Of a DNA stretch of 64,000 nucleotides, positions 54,734 through 63,790 are shown in pieces. Every line of letters begins with the position of its first letter. Position 1 is the first letter of the stretch. A program made the position numbers and the translations under genes. This DNA comes from Alkaliphilus peptidifermentans DSM 18978 (GTDB lineage: Bacteria; Bacillota; Clostridia; Peptostreptococcales; Natronincolaceae), in NCBI RefSeq assembly GCF_900101495.1, contig NZ_FMUS01000012.1, positions 61,793-125,792 of the forward strand, in the 5' to 3' direction. Below the pieces are notes generated by a model. The model saw only the letters and a list, made by a program, of their open reading frames with translations. It ran no database searches and was not told where the DNA came from.

Positions 54734-54765
54734 AAAACCCTTTGAATTTACTTCAAAGAGGTTTT
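54734..54765 (-). terminator. Terminator after the activase gene
   Basis: AAAACCTCTTTGAA pairs with TTCAAAGGGTTTT (minus strand) around TTTAC-like loop bases and is followed by TTCTTTTCC. Low-complexity TTAAGAGTTAAG-type repeats lie on both sides (54704-54720 and 54808-54845). Confidence 0.75.
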
Positions 54766-54846
54766 AGCATAAATTATAAGTTATATAAAGTTTTACTTTT
54801 ATTTTTATTCTTAATTCTTCACTCTTAACTCTTAATTCTTAACTTT

Positions 54847-55830
54847 TCATGCTAGTTTCTCAATATCGCTTTTTACTTTATCACTCCATTTACCACATTT
54901 GTCTCCCCATCGTGCCATTAGCTGCCCGTCCCTCATAATTTCTATAACCTCACAAAGATTGGAGCAGTCTTCACATTCAAAGCCCTTAACTTGATATCCC
55001 GAATTTATTATATCAAAGCCTTTAAATTGGGTTGAGTTTTTCTTTAGAGAATGCTCTTGGGCTAATAAACAACAGCCTATGGCTCCCATAACGTCATGAT
55101 GGGTTGGTACAAAAATTTCTTGATTTAATGCTTCTTCGAAGGATTTCTTTATACCAACATTTGCTGCCACGCCTCCTTGAAAAACTATTGGCCCCAACAG
55201 CTCCTTACCTTTTCCCAAGTTGTTTAGAAAATTTCTTACAAGTGCATCACAGAGTCCTTTAATAATATCCTCCTGATTATGTCCCAGCTGTTGCTTATGA
55301 ATCATATCTGATTCTGCAAAAACTGCACATCTACCGGCTATCCTTACAGGGTTTTTAGACTTTAAAGCCATATCGCCAAACTCTTGAATTTTAATTCCTA
55401 TTCTTGCTGCTTGACGATCTAAAAATGATCCTGTTCCTGCTGCACAAACAGTATTCATAGCAAAATCACTAATTATACCATTTCTAAGAAGTATTATTTT
55501 AGAGTCCTGTCCACCTATTTCAAAGATAGTTCTAACCCCTTTAACAAAGCTTAAGGCTGCTATACCATGGGCTGTAATTTCATTCTTTATTACATCTGCT
55601 CCAACAATCATAGCAGCTAAATGTCTGCCACTTCCTGTAGTCCCAACCCCCTTTACCTTAATATCTTCATTAAGCTGAGACTTAATTTCCTTTAAACCTC
55701 TTTGTACGGCATCTATAGGCTTACCTTGAGTAGCGGTGTATACTTTTCCAATTATTTCATTATTATCATCCATCAAAGCTACATTTGTGCTTACTGATCC
55801 AACATCAATTCCCAGATAACAATTCTTCAT
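54847..55830 (-). CDS. Acyl-CoA dehydratase activase-like ATPase (BadF/HgdC family)
   Basis: An ASKHA-fold ATPase of 327 residues. The motifs LGIDVGSVSTNVALMDDN, GTTGSGRHLAA and EIGGQDSKII are present; the Cys of VCAAGTGSFLDRQAARIGI is the ligand of the dimer-bridging [4Fe-4S] cluster. It carries an extra C-terminal segment with ECEDCSNLCEV and KCGKW Cys. Classic activators pump electrons into 2-hydroxyacyl-CoA dehydratases. Here the partner genes are themselves atypical. Confidence 0.88.
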   Translation of the reverse strand: MKNCYLGIDVGSVSTNVALMDDNNEIIGKVYTATQGKPIDAVQRGLKEIKSQLNEDIKVKGVGTTGSGRHLAAMIVGADVIKNEITAHGIAALSFVKGVRTIFEIGGQDSKIILLRNGIISDFAMNTVCAAGTGSFLDRQAARIGIKIQEFGDMALKSKNPVRIAGRCAVFAESDMIHKQQLGHNQEDIIKGLCDALVRNFLNNLGKGKELLGPIVFQGGVAANVGIKKSFEEALNQEIFVPTHHDVMGAIGCCLLAQEHSLKKNSTQFKGFDIINSGYQVKGFECEDCSNLCEVIEIMRDGQLMARWGDKCGKWSDKVKSDIEKLA

Positions 55831-56917
55831 TGATCCTCATCTCCTTTCTTCTAATAAGCAGGTCTACAAATGCTTCAAGTCTAGTGGTATAACCAGCTTC
55901 TCCAGTCATCTCATCTACTATAAGACAAAGATAAGGAATATCAAAATCCTTTTCCACTGTTGGTAAAATACTCTGAGCCACGATTTCTGGCATGCAGGTA
56001 AAGGGATAAATTTGTATTACACCATCATACCCCTTTTTTGCATAATCAACTGCATGTCCGATTGTTTCTCTAGCATGTCCACCAATCATTGTTTTCAAAT
56101 AAGGCTTTGCCAATTTCTGAATTTTCTTCTCTCCAGTTAATTTTAATGGTTGAAGATATAAATGTTCTGTTAGCCACTTGCTGATTTTAAGTGATTTATT
56201 GATTTCTACACCCATATCACCCAATTTTTTCTCAATGCTTAGATTAACAAAGGGCTCAATTATAGTATAAATTTCTCCCACGATACCAATTTTAATAACC
56301 TGACATTGGCTATGCTCTTCTACTTTTTTCAAGCTATTAATTGTATTCATTATTAATTTAGAAACATCTCTATAGCCCTTTAGATTCCTTACATTTTTGT
56401 GGAATTGATCGCAGTATATATCTACTTCGCCTCTTTTCTTCTGTCTAGGTCTTTTATAGTAGCTATAATCCTCCATTGCATCTAGTAAATATAATATTCT
56501 TGTGGCTTTCATGAGGGCCTTGCCAATTTTATAAGGATTTTTAGTATTGGTTAATTGAAAAACGCTATTAAAGAAACTTTTGTAGTCACCCTGAGGAGGA
56601 TCTAATAATATAAATCTTATATTTTCATGACCGATGGCCTTCATAATTTCTTTTTGTAAAATTGTATAATATCCAAATCGACAAGGTCCACAGCTTCCTG
56701 TTAGTACAATAGTATCTGCTCCCTGACGAATACTCTCTACATAATTTCCGATATTAACCTTAAGGGGTAGACAAATAGACTCGGGGGAATGGTGTGTACC
56801 AATATTTAGGGTATCATTACTACATTCTGGTGGAATGATATTTTCAACCCCCAGTTCATCAAGTAAAACTTTTGTTGCCACATATTGATTACCCATGTGT
56901 GGAAAGGTTACCTTCAT
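55805..56917 (-). CDS. 2-hydroxyacyl-CoA dehydratase-family protein
   Basis: The 370-residue protein belongs to the HgdB/BcrB-like group. GTHHSPESICLPLKVNIGNY and TGSCGPCRFGYY hold likely Fe-S cysteines; QIYPFTCMPEIVAQSI adds another. The ATG at 56917 lies seven bases after GGAGG; the longer ORF start is less likely. It overlaps both neighbours by 26-29 bases, which implies tight translational coupling. Confidence 0.85.
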   Translation of the reverse strand: MKVTFPHMGNQYVATKVLLDELGVENIIPPECSNDTLNIGTHHSPESICLPLKVNIGNYVESIRQGADTIVLTGSCGPCRFGYYTILQKEIMKAIGHENIRFILLDPPQGDYKSFFNSVFQLTNTKNPYKIGKALMKATRILYLLDAMEDYSYYKRPRQKKRGEVDIYCDQFHKNVRNLKGYRDVSKLIMNTINSLKKVEEHSQCQVIKIGIVGEIYTIIEPFVNLSIEKKLGDMGVEINKSLKISKWLTEHLYLQPLKLTGEKKIQKLAKPYLKTMIGGHARETIGHAVDYAKKGYDGVIQIYPFTCMPEIVAQSILPTVEKDFDIPYLCLIVDEMTGEAGYTTRLEAFVDLLIRRKEMRINEELLSGN

Positions 56918-57875
56918 TACTCGACCTCCAATCAATCATATCAATAAAAGCCTCAAGTCTAGTATTCACACCTGCTTCTCCTGTATGCTCGTCAATTGTT
57001 AAAAGCAGAAATGGCATACCACTTCGTCTAGACCAACGTTCAAATATATCCTCAATAACAGAATCGATACCACAACCAAATGAGGAAATATATATAATAC
57101 CATCTATTTCCTTATTTTCTGTGTAATGTAATGCTGCCCCCAATATTTTTCTTCCATAGCTCCAAAACATCTTTTTTTCTAGACTGTTGGCAAGATCATT
57201 AATAGTTTTCATATCTATCATTTCTGGAATTACAACATCGATAGCCTGCTGTTTCAGTTTTTTTATTAGATTCATAGATCCATAGCTATCGTATATGTGG
57301 TATGTATGTCCAATAACAGCAATACGTCGTCTATAATTTATGTGGGGAATTTGCTCCTTCTCTTCATATATTCCATTAATTGGTATGTAACCATTTTTCA
57401 TGTGTTCTTTATACTGATAGTACTCTTCCAATGCCTTTAAGTAAGCGTTTCTTATCTTAATTGGATTTTTCGTTACATAACTACCAAAGCTAAATACAGT
57501 TTTCATTAAGCTTTTTCTAGATTTATTAAAATTAATTTCCGTATCAATCAAGGGTGGTAAATTAGGTATGGAGTGCTGTACCATTTCAGGTAATCCACAA
57601 AACTTAGGGCATATGTATTCATTTTTGTATACACTCATCATTTTTGGCACAAAAATATAGTCAACCCTATCTTTTAAATTCAATACATGTCCATGAAATA
57701 TTTTTACTGGAAGGCATGCCTCGTCAACTGTATTTCTTACTCCTTGATCTAGGATTACCTTGTTGGTGATATCAGAGACTATAACCTCCGCCCCTAGTGA
57801 CTCATAAAAGGTTTTCCATAAAGGATAATAATCATAAAACCATAGTCCTCTAGGTATGCCGATTTTTACCGTCAT
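56889..57875 (-). CDS. DUF2229-type CoA-activase-related protein
   Basis: The 328-residue protein starts KIGIPRGLWFYDYYPLWKTF, the signature of DUF2229 activase-related proteins, and has DEACLPVKIFHGHVLNL and YKNEYICPKFCGLPE with likely cluster Cys. Its C-terminal end (SSFGCGIDSVIEDIF and LLTIDEHTGEAGVNTRLEAFIDM) parallels that of the downstream protein, so the two are diverged relatives. It is first in the trio. Other bacteria carry this set fused in one very long protein. Confidence 0.83.
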   Translation of the reverse strand: MTVKIGIPRGLWFYDYYPLWKTFYESLGAEVIVSDITNKVILDQGVRNTVDEACLPVKIFHGHVLNLKDRVDYIFVPKMMSVYKNEYICPKFCGLPEMVQHSIPNLPPLIDTEINFNKSRKSLMKTVFSFGSYVTKNPIKIRNAYLKALEEYYQYKEHMKNGYIPINGIYEEKEQIPHINYRRRIAVIGHTYHIYDSYGSMNLIKKLKQQAIDVVIPEMIDMKTINDLANSLEKKMFWSYGRKILGAALHYTENKEIDGIIYISSFGCGIDSVIEDIFERWSRRSGMPFLLLTIDEHTGEAGVNTRLEAFIDMIDWRSSNEGNLSTHG

Positions 57876-57948
57876 ATAATTCCTCCCTTCAGCATTTGTA
57901 TATTATGTTCAAATTTCGCCACTTCTATACTATTGACACCCTACTAAT

Positions 57949-59451
57949 TCAAGCTAATGGAATTATTAGACGACCTATCCATAGCTTTAATCTTGTGGCT
58001 ATATTAACCTTTTTGTAATCCTCATAGGCTACAGAATGACTGTTTTTTAAGTAATCATGAATAATAGCTTCTACTTCTTTACATTTGTCTTCATTAAATA
58101 TTACAGCATTCACTTCATAGTCTAGGAAGAGACTTCTTGTATTAAAGTTTGCTGATCCAATAGAAACTATCTGATTATCTGTTAATATTACCTTAGAATG
58201 TATAAATCCATCTTCATGTAAATATATTTCAACCTTAGCTTTAAGCAGCTTTTCAAAAAAAGAGGTATTTGCCCAGCCTACAAGGAATAAATCGGGCTTC
58301 TTTGGCAAAATTATTTTAACATCTACACCCCTAAGGGCTGCTGTTTGAAGAGCCTTAATTAGGCTATCGTTCAAAATTAAATAGGGGGTTGTTATATAGA
58401 CCTTTTCCTGGGCATTAGATATCATTGAGAAATACAGCTGACTAATTTCGTTCCAGTGGGTATCAAAACCGCTACTAATCATTTGAATCGGCATAAAAGC
58501 CTCAGTATTGTTTTGTGCAAAATATCTCTCATCAATAATTGCTTCTGAAGTTATATAAAACCAATCAGCCAAGAATATTTTTTGAATCCAATTAACCGCT
58601 TCTCCCTCTATCATTACATGCATATCATGCCATTCTCCGATACTATCATCTCTTCCTAAATACTCATCACCTATATTGAAGCCCCCAGTAAATGCTACTC
58701 TACCATCAACAATAACTATTTTTCTATGGTTTCTGTTATTTAGCTTTCCCTTTAAAATAGATTGGAGGGTGTTATCAAAAACCCCTATTTCTACTCCAGC
58801 CGCTAATAATTCTTTTTTAAAGCTGGTTGAAAAGCTAGTACTACCTAGGCCATCATAGATTAATCTTACCTTCACACCTTCTTGGGTTTTTTTTATAAGT
58901 ATATCCTTGAATTTCTTTCCAATTTCATCATCTCTTATAATAAAAAATTCTACATGTATATGGTGTTCCGCTTGGGAAAATGCTTCAATTATCTCATCAA
59001 TAACCTTACTACCGCCAGATAATATGGTAGTTTCATTTTTTTTAGTTATTGGCATTCCTGTGCTATTTTCTATTAAAGTTGCAATTCCATTTTGAAGGTT
59101 TGTTAATTCCATCTTCTCAGCTTCATCATAGGATGTTATCTTCATAAGCTTATCCATATAAATACTTCTTTTCAGTTGATATCCATTAATAAGCACTGAA
59201 TTTCTCCAAATTTGAATCCCTGTAAAGACACCAAACACAAGAATAATTAATAGTAAACCTTTACAAACAGTGATAATCATATAATTTTTTGTTAAATACA
59301 ACATAATAAGGATTACTCCAAACAAAAGTGTAATCCCTAAAAGGTACGGATATATTCCCACCATCAATGCATGGGAGGTTAGTCGAAAAAAATTGAAGAA
59401 AAATAGTGCAATAATAAAAACCAAAAATAAAATTTGAAAGAATTTAATCAA
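57949..59451 (-). CDS. cls: Cardiolipin synthase
   Basis: A phospholipase-D-family enzyme of 500 residues that makes cardiolipin. Three N-terminal hydrophobic segments (about 1-85) anchor it. Two HKD sites are visible: NHRKIVIVDGRVAFTGGFN (about 240) and IHSKVILTDNQIVSIGSANF (about 420). It starts at TTG behind AAGGATGGA. It is monocistronic. Confidence 0.95.
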   Translation of the reverse strand: MIKFFQILFLVFIIALFFFNFFRLTSHALMVGIYPYLLGITLLFGVILIMLYLTKNYMIITVCKGLLLIILVFGVFTGIQIWRNSVLINGYQLKRSIYMDKLMKITSYDEAEKMELTNLQNGIATLIENSTGMPITKKNETTILSGGSKVIDEIIEAFSQAEHHIHVEFFIIRDDEIGKKFKDILIKKTQEGVKVRLIYDGLGSTSFSTSFKKELLAAGVEIGVFDNTLQSILKGKLNNRNHRKIVIVDGRVAFTGGFNIGDEYLGRDDSIGEWHDMHVMIEGEAVNWIQKIFLADWFYITSEAIIDERYFAQNNTEAFMPIQMISSGFDTHWNEISQLYFSMISNAQEKVYITTPYLILNDSLIKALQTAALRGVDVKIILPKKPDLFLVGWANTSFFEKLLKAKVEIYLHEDGFIHSKVILTDNQIVSIGSANFNTRSLFLDYEVNAVIFNEDKCKEVEAIIHDYLKNSHSVAYEDYKKVNIATRLKLWIGRLIIPLA

Positions 59452-59653
59452 TACAAATCCATCCTTTTTTTATTCTGTATAATTGCATTTTCAAAATGCT
59501 TTATTATAATATCCCATTCGCAAGCTTTCTATGTAAATATTGAGATCTAATAAGTGGATGAAAAAACATTATTATTGAATACTTGAAATGAAACCTTTCT
59601 TTTTTGCCATACTAACTTATAAATAAGCTAATAGATAAGGAGACTTTTATAAC

Positions 59654-60832
59654 ATGTATGGTATTCCAAATATGAAATTCAAAAAAGAAATATGGCTTTT
59701 TTTAGCTTCCATCTTTGTAGTCCACATCGCTGCCTACTTAATTGTCCCTATTTTCCCTATATTATTAAAAACCCAAAAAGGACTGTCCACCACAGAAATT
59801 GGTCTGGTCATAGGTGCAGGCTCTTTCTTTATTCAGCTTGGAAGTATTATAGCTGGTATATTATCCGACTCCATAGGCTCTAAATATACAATGATTATAA
59901 GCAACACATGTCAAGCAATTGGTCTATTAGGAATGGGTCTCTCTAACTCATTTTTAACTTTAATACTTTTTTCAATTTTAAATGGAATCGGCACAGGCAT
60001 ATATATACCATCTGCTAAGGCTGCGATCTCTTATATAGCTGCTGAAAAAAATAGAACTATAGCCTTTTCCCTTCGTTCTGTTGCATCACATATAGGTATA
60101 AGCTTGGCGGGCCTTCTTGTTCTATTTAGTGCTACAAACCAAAATTTTTATTATGGATCCGCTGTCTATTTAACTCTTTTGGTGGTGTCTTGGTTTATAT
60201 TGCCCAATGATTGTGGAAATCAACCCTGTCCCACCATTCCACTAAAGAGCTATATGGAAATATTTAAAAATAAGTCCTTTGTTTACTTTAGCTTTGTATC
60301 TGCATTGGTTTGGTCTCTACACACACAATTGGCATTTCTTCTACCCTTAAGGGCTGAAGTTGTACTTGCTAACACTAGAGTTATTGGAATTATATGGACT
60401 ACAGCAAGTATAGCTGTTATTGTTTTACAGCCTATTATTTCTAGACGATTTCTTGAAAGGCAAAATGAAAAATTATCTATTATAATTGGAGCAGCTTTAA
60501 TTGGAGTTGGAATAGCTTTACTTGGCTGGACAAATAGCTTTCCATTATTTTTGGCATGTGGTTTGATTTTTATTGTTGGTGAAATGTTTATGATGCCAAC
60601 ACTTGATGGTTTAACCAGCATTATGGCGAACCCTAAAATGCTGGGAGCATATTTTGCAGTAGCTAATTTTTCAGCAGGAATCGGTGGTGCTGCTGGAACC
60701 TTTGCCAGTGGTAGAATTATTGATGTATATGGGATAACAGAATCTCCAATTCCTTGGATTATCTATGGGTGTTTCGCGTTAGCTGTCATATTTATGGTTA
60801 GGTTTTTAGTTGTTTCTACACAAGATATATAA
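59654..60832 (+). CDS. MFS transporter
   Basis: The 392-residue protein has twelve hydrophobic segments and the motif-A loop GILSDSIGSKYTMI between helices 2 and 3 (about 68-81). It resembles drug or metabolite efflux pumps of the DHA1 group. The substrate is unknown. AAGGAG lies ten bases before the first ATG; a second ATG at codon 7 is also possible. Confidence 0.88.
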   Translation: MYGIPNMKFKKEIWLFLASIFVVHIAAYLIVPIFPILLKTQKGLSTTEIGLVIGAGSFFIQLGSIIAGILSDSIGSKYTMIISNTCQAIGLLGMGLSNSFLTLILFSILNGIGTGIYIPSAKAAISYIAAEKNRTIAFSLRSVASHIGISLAGLLVLFSATNQNFYYGSAVYLTLLVVSWFILPNDCGNQPCPTIPLKSYMEIFKNKSFVYFSFVSALVWSLHTQLAFLLPLRAEVVLANTRVIGIIWTTASIAVIVLQPIISRRFLERQNEKLSIIIGAALIGVGIALLGWTNSFPLFLACGLIFIVGEMFMMPTLDGLTSIMANPKMLGAYFAVANFSAGIGGAAGTFASGRIIDVYGITESPIPWIIYGCFALAVIFMVRFLVVSTQDI

Positions 60833-60885
60833 GTAGATTACTGATTTATATGACTATGTTGATATATATCCATAATATTAAACAA

Positions 60886-60911
60886 CCCCGCCCATATACT
60901 TTTGGGCGAGG
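60886..60911. terminator. Convergent terminator
   Basis: CCCCGCCC pairs with GGGCGAGG (one mismatch) around a 10-nt loop, between the MFS gene and the csxC-like gene. It is the most G+C-rich hairpin in the area. Confidence 0.65.
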
Positions 60912-60925
60912 CTATTAGGTTTAGT

Positions 60926-61735
60926 CTAATTAATATCTTCTTCAGAAAAATACTTTGGTTTATGTGTTACTGGTGGAATTGCCACCTGACGATTTTGCAG
61001 AAGCTTTATAGTTAAGAATATAACCATCTTTTCCTCTATGCTATTAAAGACCTTCTCATCGAAAGGTAATTTAATTTTACTTGGATGCTTTCTATTGAGA
61101 AATTCATCAAATTCAACTATTCTACTATTAATCAATTCACAGTAGGGTAATTCATTAAAAAATTCCGTGCTAATTTGGTTAAACTCCGATAGGTCTCCAG
61201 AAAGCAATTTATCCTTTTCAGCAAATTGTGGTCCTAATTTTTGCTCCTTATAATATTCAAATTCTTCACTTGTTCTATTAATCACTGGTAATGGCTCAAT
61301 TCCATTAAAGGTGACAGGTGTAGTACATTGAAAAGGCGTTTCCACAGTAACATGACGGATATCTCCAAAAACACCTTCAGCTGATGAATAAAACCTATTA
61401 GCTGTAGCATACTCAATATTTTTTCGAACAAACCCTTTAATGAAAAGTACATTTGTGTCTTGTATTAATAAACACTGTGTTATTTTCAAGTGTTTTTTAA
61501 TGCGTTTAATCTCTAATGCATCTTCTGGAAGTGTAATTATTGCATTTACATTAATTTGAGCCTCTAATTCAGCAAGTACAACTGGTATTTTGGCAACAGC
61601 ACCTGTAGTCAATGGACTTAAGGGTACTACTGTGTTTTCACAATTATTTGTAGTTTCACTTTTAACATTTATACTTGTCTTTTGAGGAGTAATTTTTTGT
61701 GGTGGTTTTTGATTTTGATTAAAATATAAAGACAT
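60926..61735 (-). CDS. CsxC-like exosporium/spore-surface protein
   Basis: The 269-residue protein has a Pro/Thr/Asn-rich N-terminus and a repeated-strand domain (KIPVVLAELEAQINVNAII, IKRIKKHLKITQCLLI, LFIKGFVRKNIEYAT), the pattern of DUF3794/CsxC-family proteins of clostridial spores. The second half is less conserved. It supports the view that the organism forms spores. AAGGAGAAGGAG precedes the ATG. Confidence 0.72.
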   Translation of the reverse strand: MSLYFNQNQKPPQKITPQKTSINVKSETTNNCENTVVPLSPLTTGAVAKIPVVLAELEAQINVNAIITLPEDALEIKRIKKHLKITQCLLIQDTNVLFIKGFVRKNIEYATANRFYSSAEGVFGDIRHVTVETPFQCTTPVTFNGIEPLPVINRTSEEFEYYKEQKLGPQFAEKDKLLSGDLSEFNQISTEFFNELPYCELINSRIVEFDEFLNRKHPSKIKLPFDEKVFNSIEEKMVIFLTIKLLQNRQVAIPPVTHKPKYFSEEDIN

Positions 61736-61843
61736 AGCTCCTTCTCCTTTCTGATCTATATAAAGGAATTGGTTTGTATTCCCATTTTCCTAGTACATAA
61801 TATTCCCGCTTTACGATATAGTTACATTAATTTCCACAAGAAA

Positions 61844-61886
61844 ACCCTATTATATAGACTTTTTTCAAATGTCTATATAATAGGGT
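61844..61886 (-). terminator. Terminator after the ADP-ribosylglycohydrolase gene
   Basis: ACCCTATTATATAGAC pairs perfectly (16 bp) with GTCTATATAATAGGGT around an 11-nt loop. TTTTCTTG follows on the minus strand. It lies 17 bases past the stop codon. Confidence 0.85.
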
Positions 61887-61902
61887 GCATTTTTAGTATC
61901 AC

Positions 61903-63423
61903 TTAGCTTTTCTTAGACAAACTAATAATTGCCTCTAAAACCTCTCGTCCTATCTCATATTCTGGGGCTATCTCTACTGCTCGTCTTGCATATCTTTCAG
62001 CCTTTTCTAAATCGTCTAAATTCAGGTATGTGATAGCTAGGTCAGAAAGAATTACCGGATGATTTAAATCGTATGCCAATGCCTTTTTAAAGGATTTAAG
62101 TGCTTCATCAAAGGCTTCATCTTGCAAGTGCTTTGTTCCAAGCCCTTCATAGGCTTCAATTATGTGAAGCTTAATTCTTTCATTTTTTTTCAAATCAGGA
62201 CTCTTGTTTATTAGGTTTTCAAAATATTTAACTGCATTATCATATTGCTCTTCCTTATTAAGTTTAATTCCTGTCCATAAAAGTTGATGCACCTCATCCT
62301 GATTTTTTTCATAACTTATATTTTCTCTCATCCTTCTATAGGGATTATTATTCTTATTCTTAAGTGAAAGCTCAAATAGTCTATCTGACAAAGCCATCAT
62401 TTCTTCAAGATTACTTAGTTTATATGTATATCCTCTTGGTATATTGTTATAGCCAATATAAGCACCTGCTAATGTCAGTGCCATACTTGACACTGTGTCT
62501 GTATCAGTTGAAGTCAAACAATCCTTCAAAACCCTCTCGAAATCATTAGGATTCTTAAGGAAAAGAAATAAAGCATAGGGAACAGATTCAAGGGAGTAGG
62601 CACCACTTCCCCACTGGCGATGGATTGTTTCAATATCTGTGTCCTTTTCTATTGCTTCCTTAAGCTCTCTACTAATACGACTATATAGATTAACAATTTC
62701 GTTATTTTCCCTAGAGCGATATACCTTCGTTTCTATTCCTTTTATGCTTCTTCCTAAAACATCAATTAACTTTAATATATCCTCTTTTTCTCTTAGAGAG
62801 TAGGGGGGCTGATTTAATAAATAGGCAATTGCAGTACTATTTAAAATGCTTGATGCTATTGCCATTTGATCCATATGGGTAATAGCTGCCTGCATACCAC
62901 TCAGCATCTTTAGGGATATATAATCCCCATAGTTTATTAATGCCCCTGGTGCACAACGCATGGCTGCTCCATTTCCAGCAGACTCAATTCCACTTTTGTA
63001 CCATTCAATTCTTCGATCTCTATAGTTAATTACAAATTCTTTTATTGTATTACCCATCTTTGTTATGGGTTGCCGAACTATCCTATTGGAAATGTCCTCA
63101 GGGTGAAACCCTTGGAATATAATAAGTGATTCAGCATACATAATTGTCATCTCTGTATCATCTGTAATATTTAGAGAAACTGAACGTTTTTCACCCTTTA
63201 AAAAGGAGTTTATATATTCGATTTCTTTAGGATGTTGCCCCTCTAAGTGACTACCAAAAGCATCTCCTATAGCCAGTCCCACAAGGCTTCCTCTAATCTT
63301 ATCGCGATATTCTATGCTTGATATAGGCTTTAAAGTCATTGCCTCTCCATATGACATAAAATCCGACATATCGGCCTTTTCAATTAAAAATTCATACATC
63401 TTATCTAATGATATAATATCCAT
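61903..63423 (-). CDS. ADP-ribosylglycohydrolase-family protein with C-terminal TPRs
   Basis: Residues about 35-345 form a DraG/ARH-type domain: SLVGLAIGDAFGSHLEGQ, ITDDTEMTIMYAES (metal-binding Asp/Thr), GNGAAMRCAPGALI and TSTDTDTVSSMALTLAGAYI (second metal site). These residues are complete, so hydrolase activity is likely. Residues about 375-500 hold three tetratricopeptide repeats (DEALKSFKKALAYDLNHPVI). This fusion implies a protein-bound target. No ADP-ribosyltransferase gene is next to it. Confidence 0.88.
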   Translation of the reverse strand: MDIISLDKMYEFLIEKADMSDFMSYGEAMTLKPISSIEYRDKIRGSLVGLAIGDAFGSHLEGQHPKEIEYINSFLKGEKRSVSLNITDDTEMTIMYAESLIIFQGFHPEDISNRIVRQPITKMGNTIKEFVINYRDRRIEWYKSGIESAGNGAAMRCAPGALINYGDYISLKMLSGMQAAITHMDQMAIASSILNSTAIAYLLNQPPYSLREKEDILKLIDVLGRSIKGIETKVYRSRENNEIVNLYSRISRELKEAIEKDTDIETIHRQWGSGAYSLESVPYALFLFLKNPNDFERVLKDCLTSTDTDTVSSMALTLAGAYIGYNNIPRGYTYKLSNLEEMMALSDRLFELSLKNKNNNPYRRMRENISYEKNQDEVHQLLWTGIKLNKEEQYDNAVKYFENLINKSPDLKKNERIKLHIIEAYEGLGTKHLQDEAFDEALKSFKKALAYDLNHPVILSDLAITYLNLDDLEKAERYARRAVEIAPEYEIGREVLEAIISLSKKS

Positions 63424-63719
63424 TTAATTGGCACCTCTTCATATTAATTCTTTCTTCCATTATTCTACATACAAAATTCTTTTCCTTCTTAATAATGCTG
63501 TTTTATTATTGAAGATTGCCATTTTTGTGTGTAAATAAGTCTTTTCTTTTAGGTTTCACACTATTACCTGTGTATAAACTATTGTTATAATATTAAGAAG
63601 AAGGAACATAATAAAATTATAGGTATGTTATCTTCAACTATTATAGATTTAATAAATATCATTTGACTTTACCCGTTAAAAATGATATATCTTGAGTTTT
63701 ACACCTTGGAGGGAAAATA

Positions 63720-63759
63720 AAAGCCTATAACCTTTGTATTTCAAAGATTACGGGCTTTT
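63720..63759. terminator. Terminator hairpin near the right edge
   Basis: AAAGCC pairs with GGGCTTT, and inside it ATAACCTTTG pairs with CAAAGATTA (partly). U-runs follow on both strands (TTTTTAAC and TTTTATTTT). It lies 32 bases beyond the stop of the edge gene. The rest of the 63424-63790 gap has no gene I can support. Confidence 0.75.
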
Positions 63760-63790
63760 TAACTTACTCACTAGTCTGTTGTTCTACAGA

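Noticed and set aside
54704..54845. TTAAGAGTTAAG-type repeats as a mobile element
   Set aside because: They are short, low-complexity and imperfect, without defined ends. I count them as simple-sequence spacer around a terminator.
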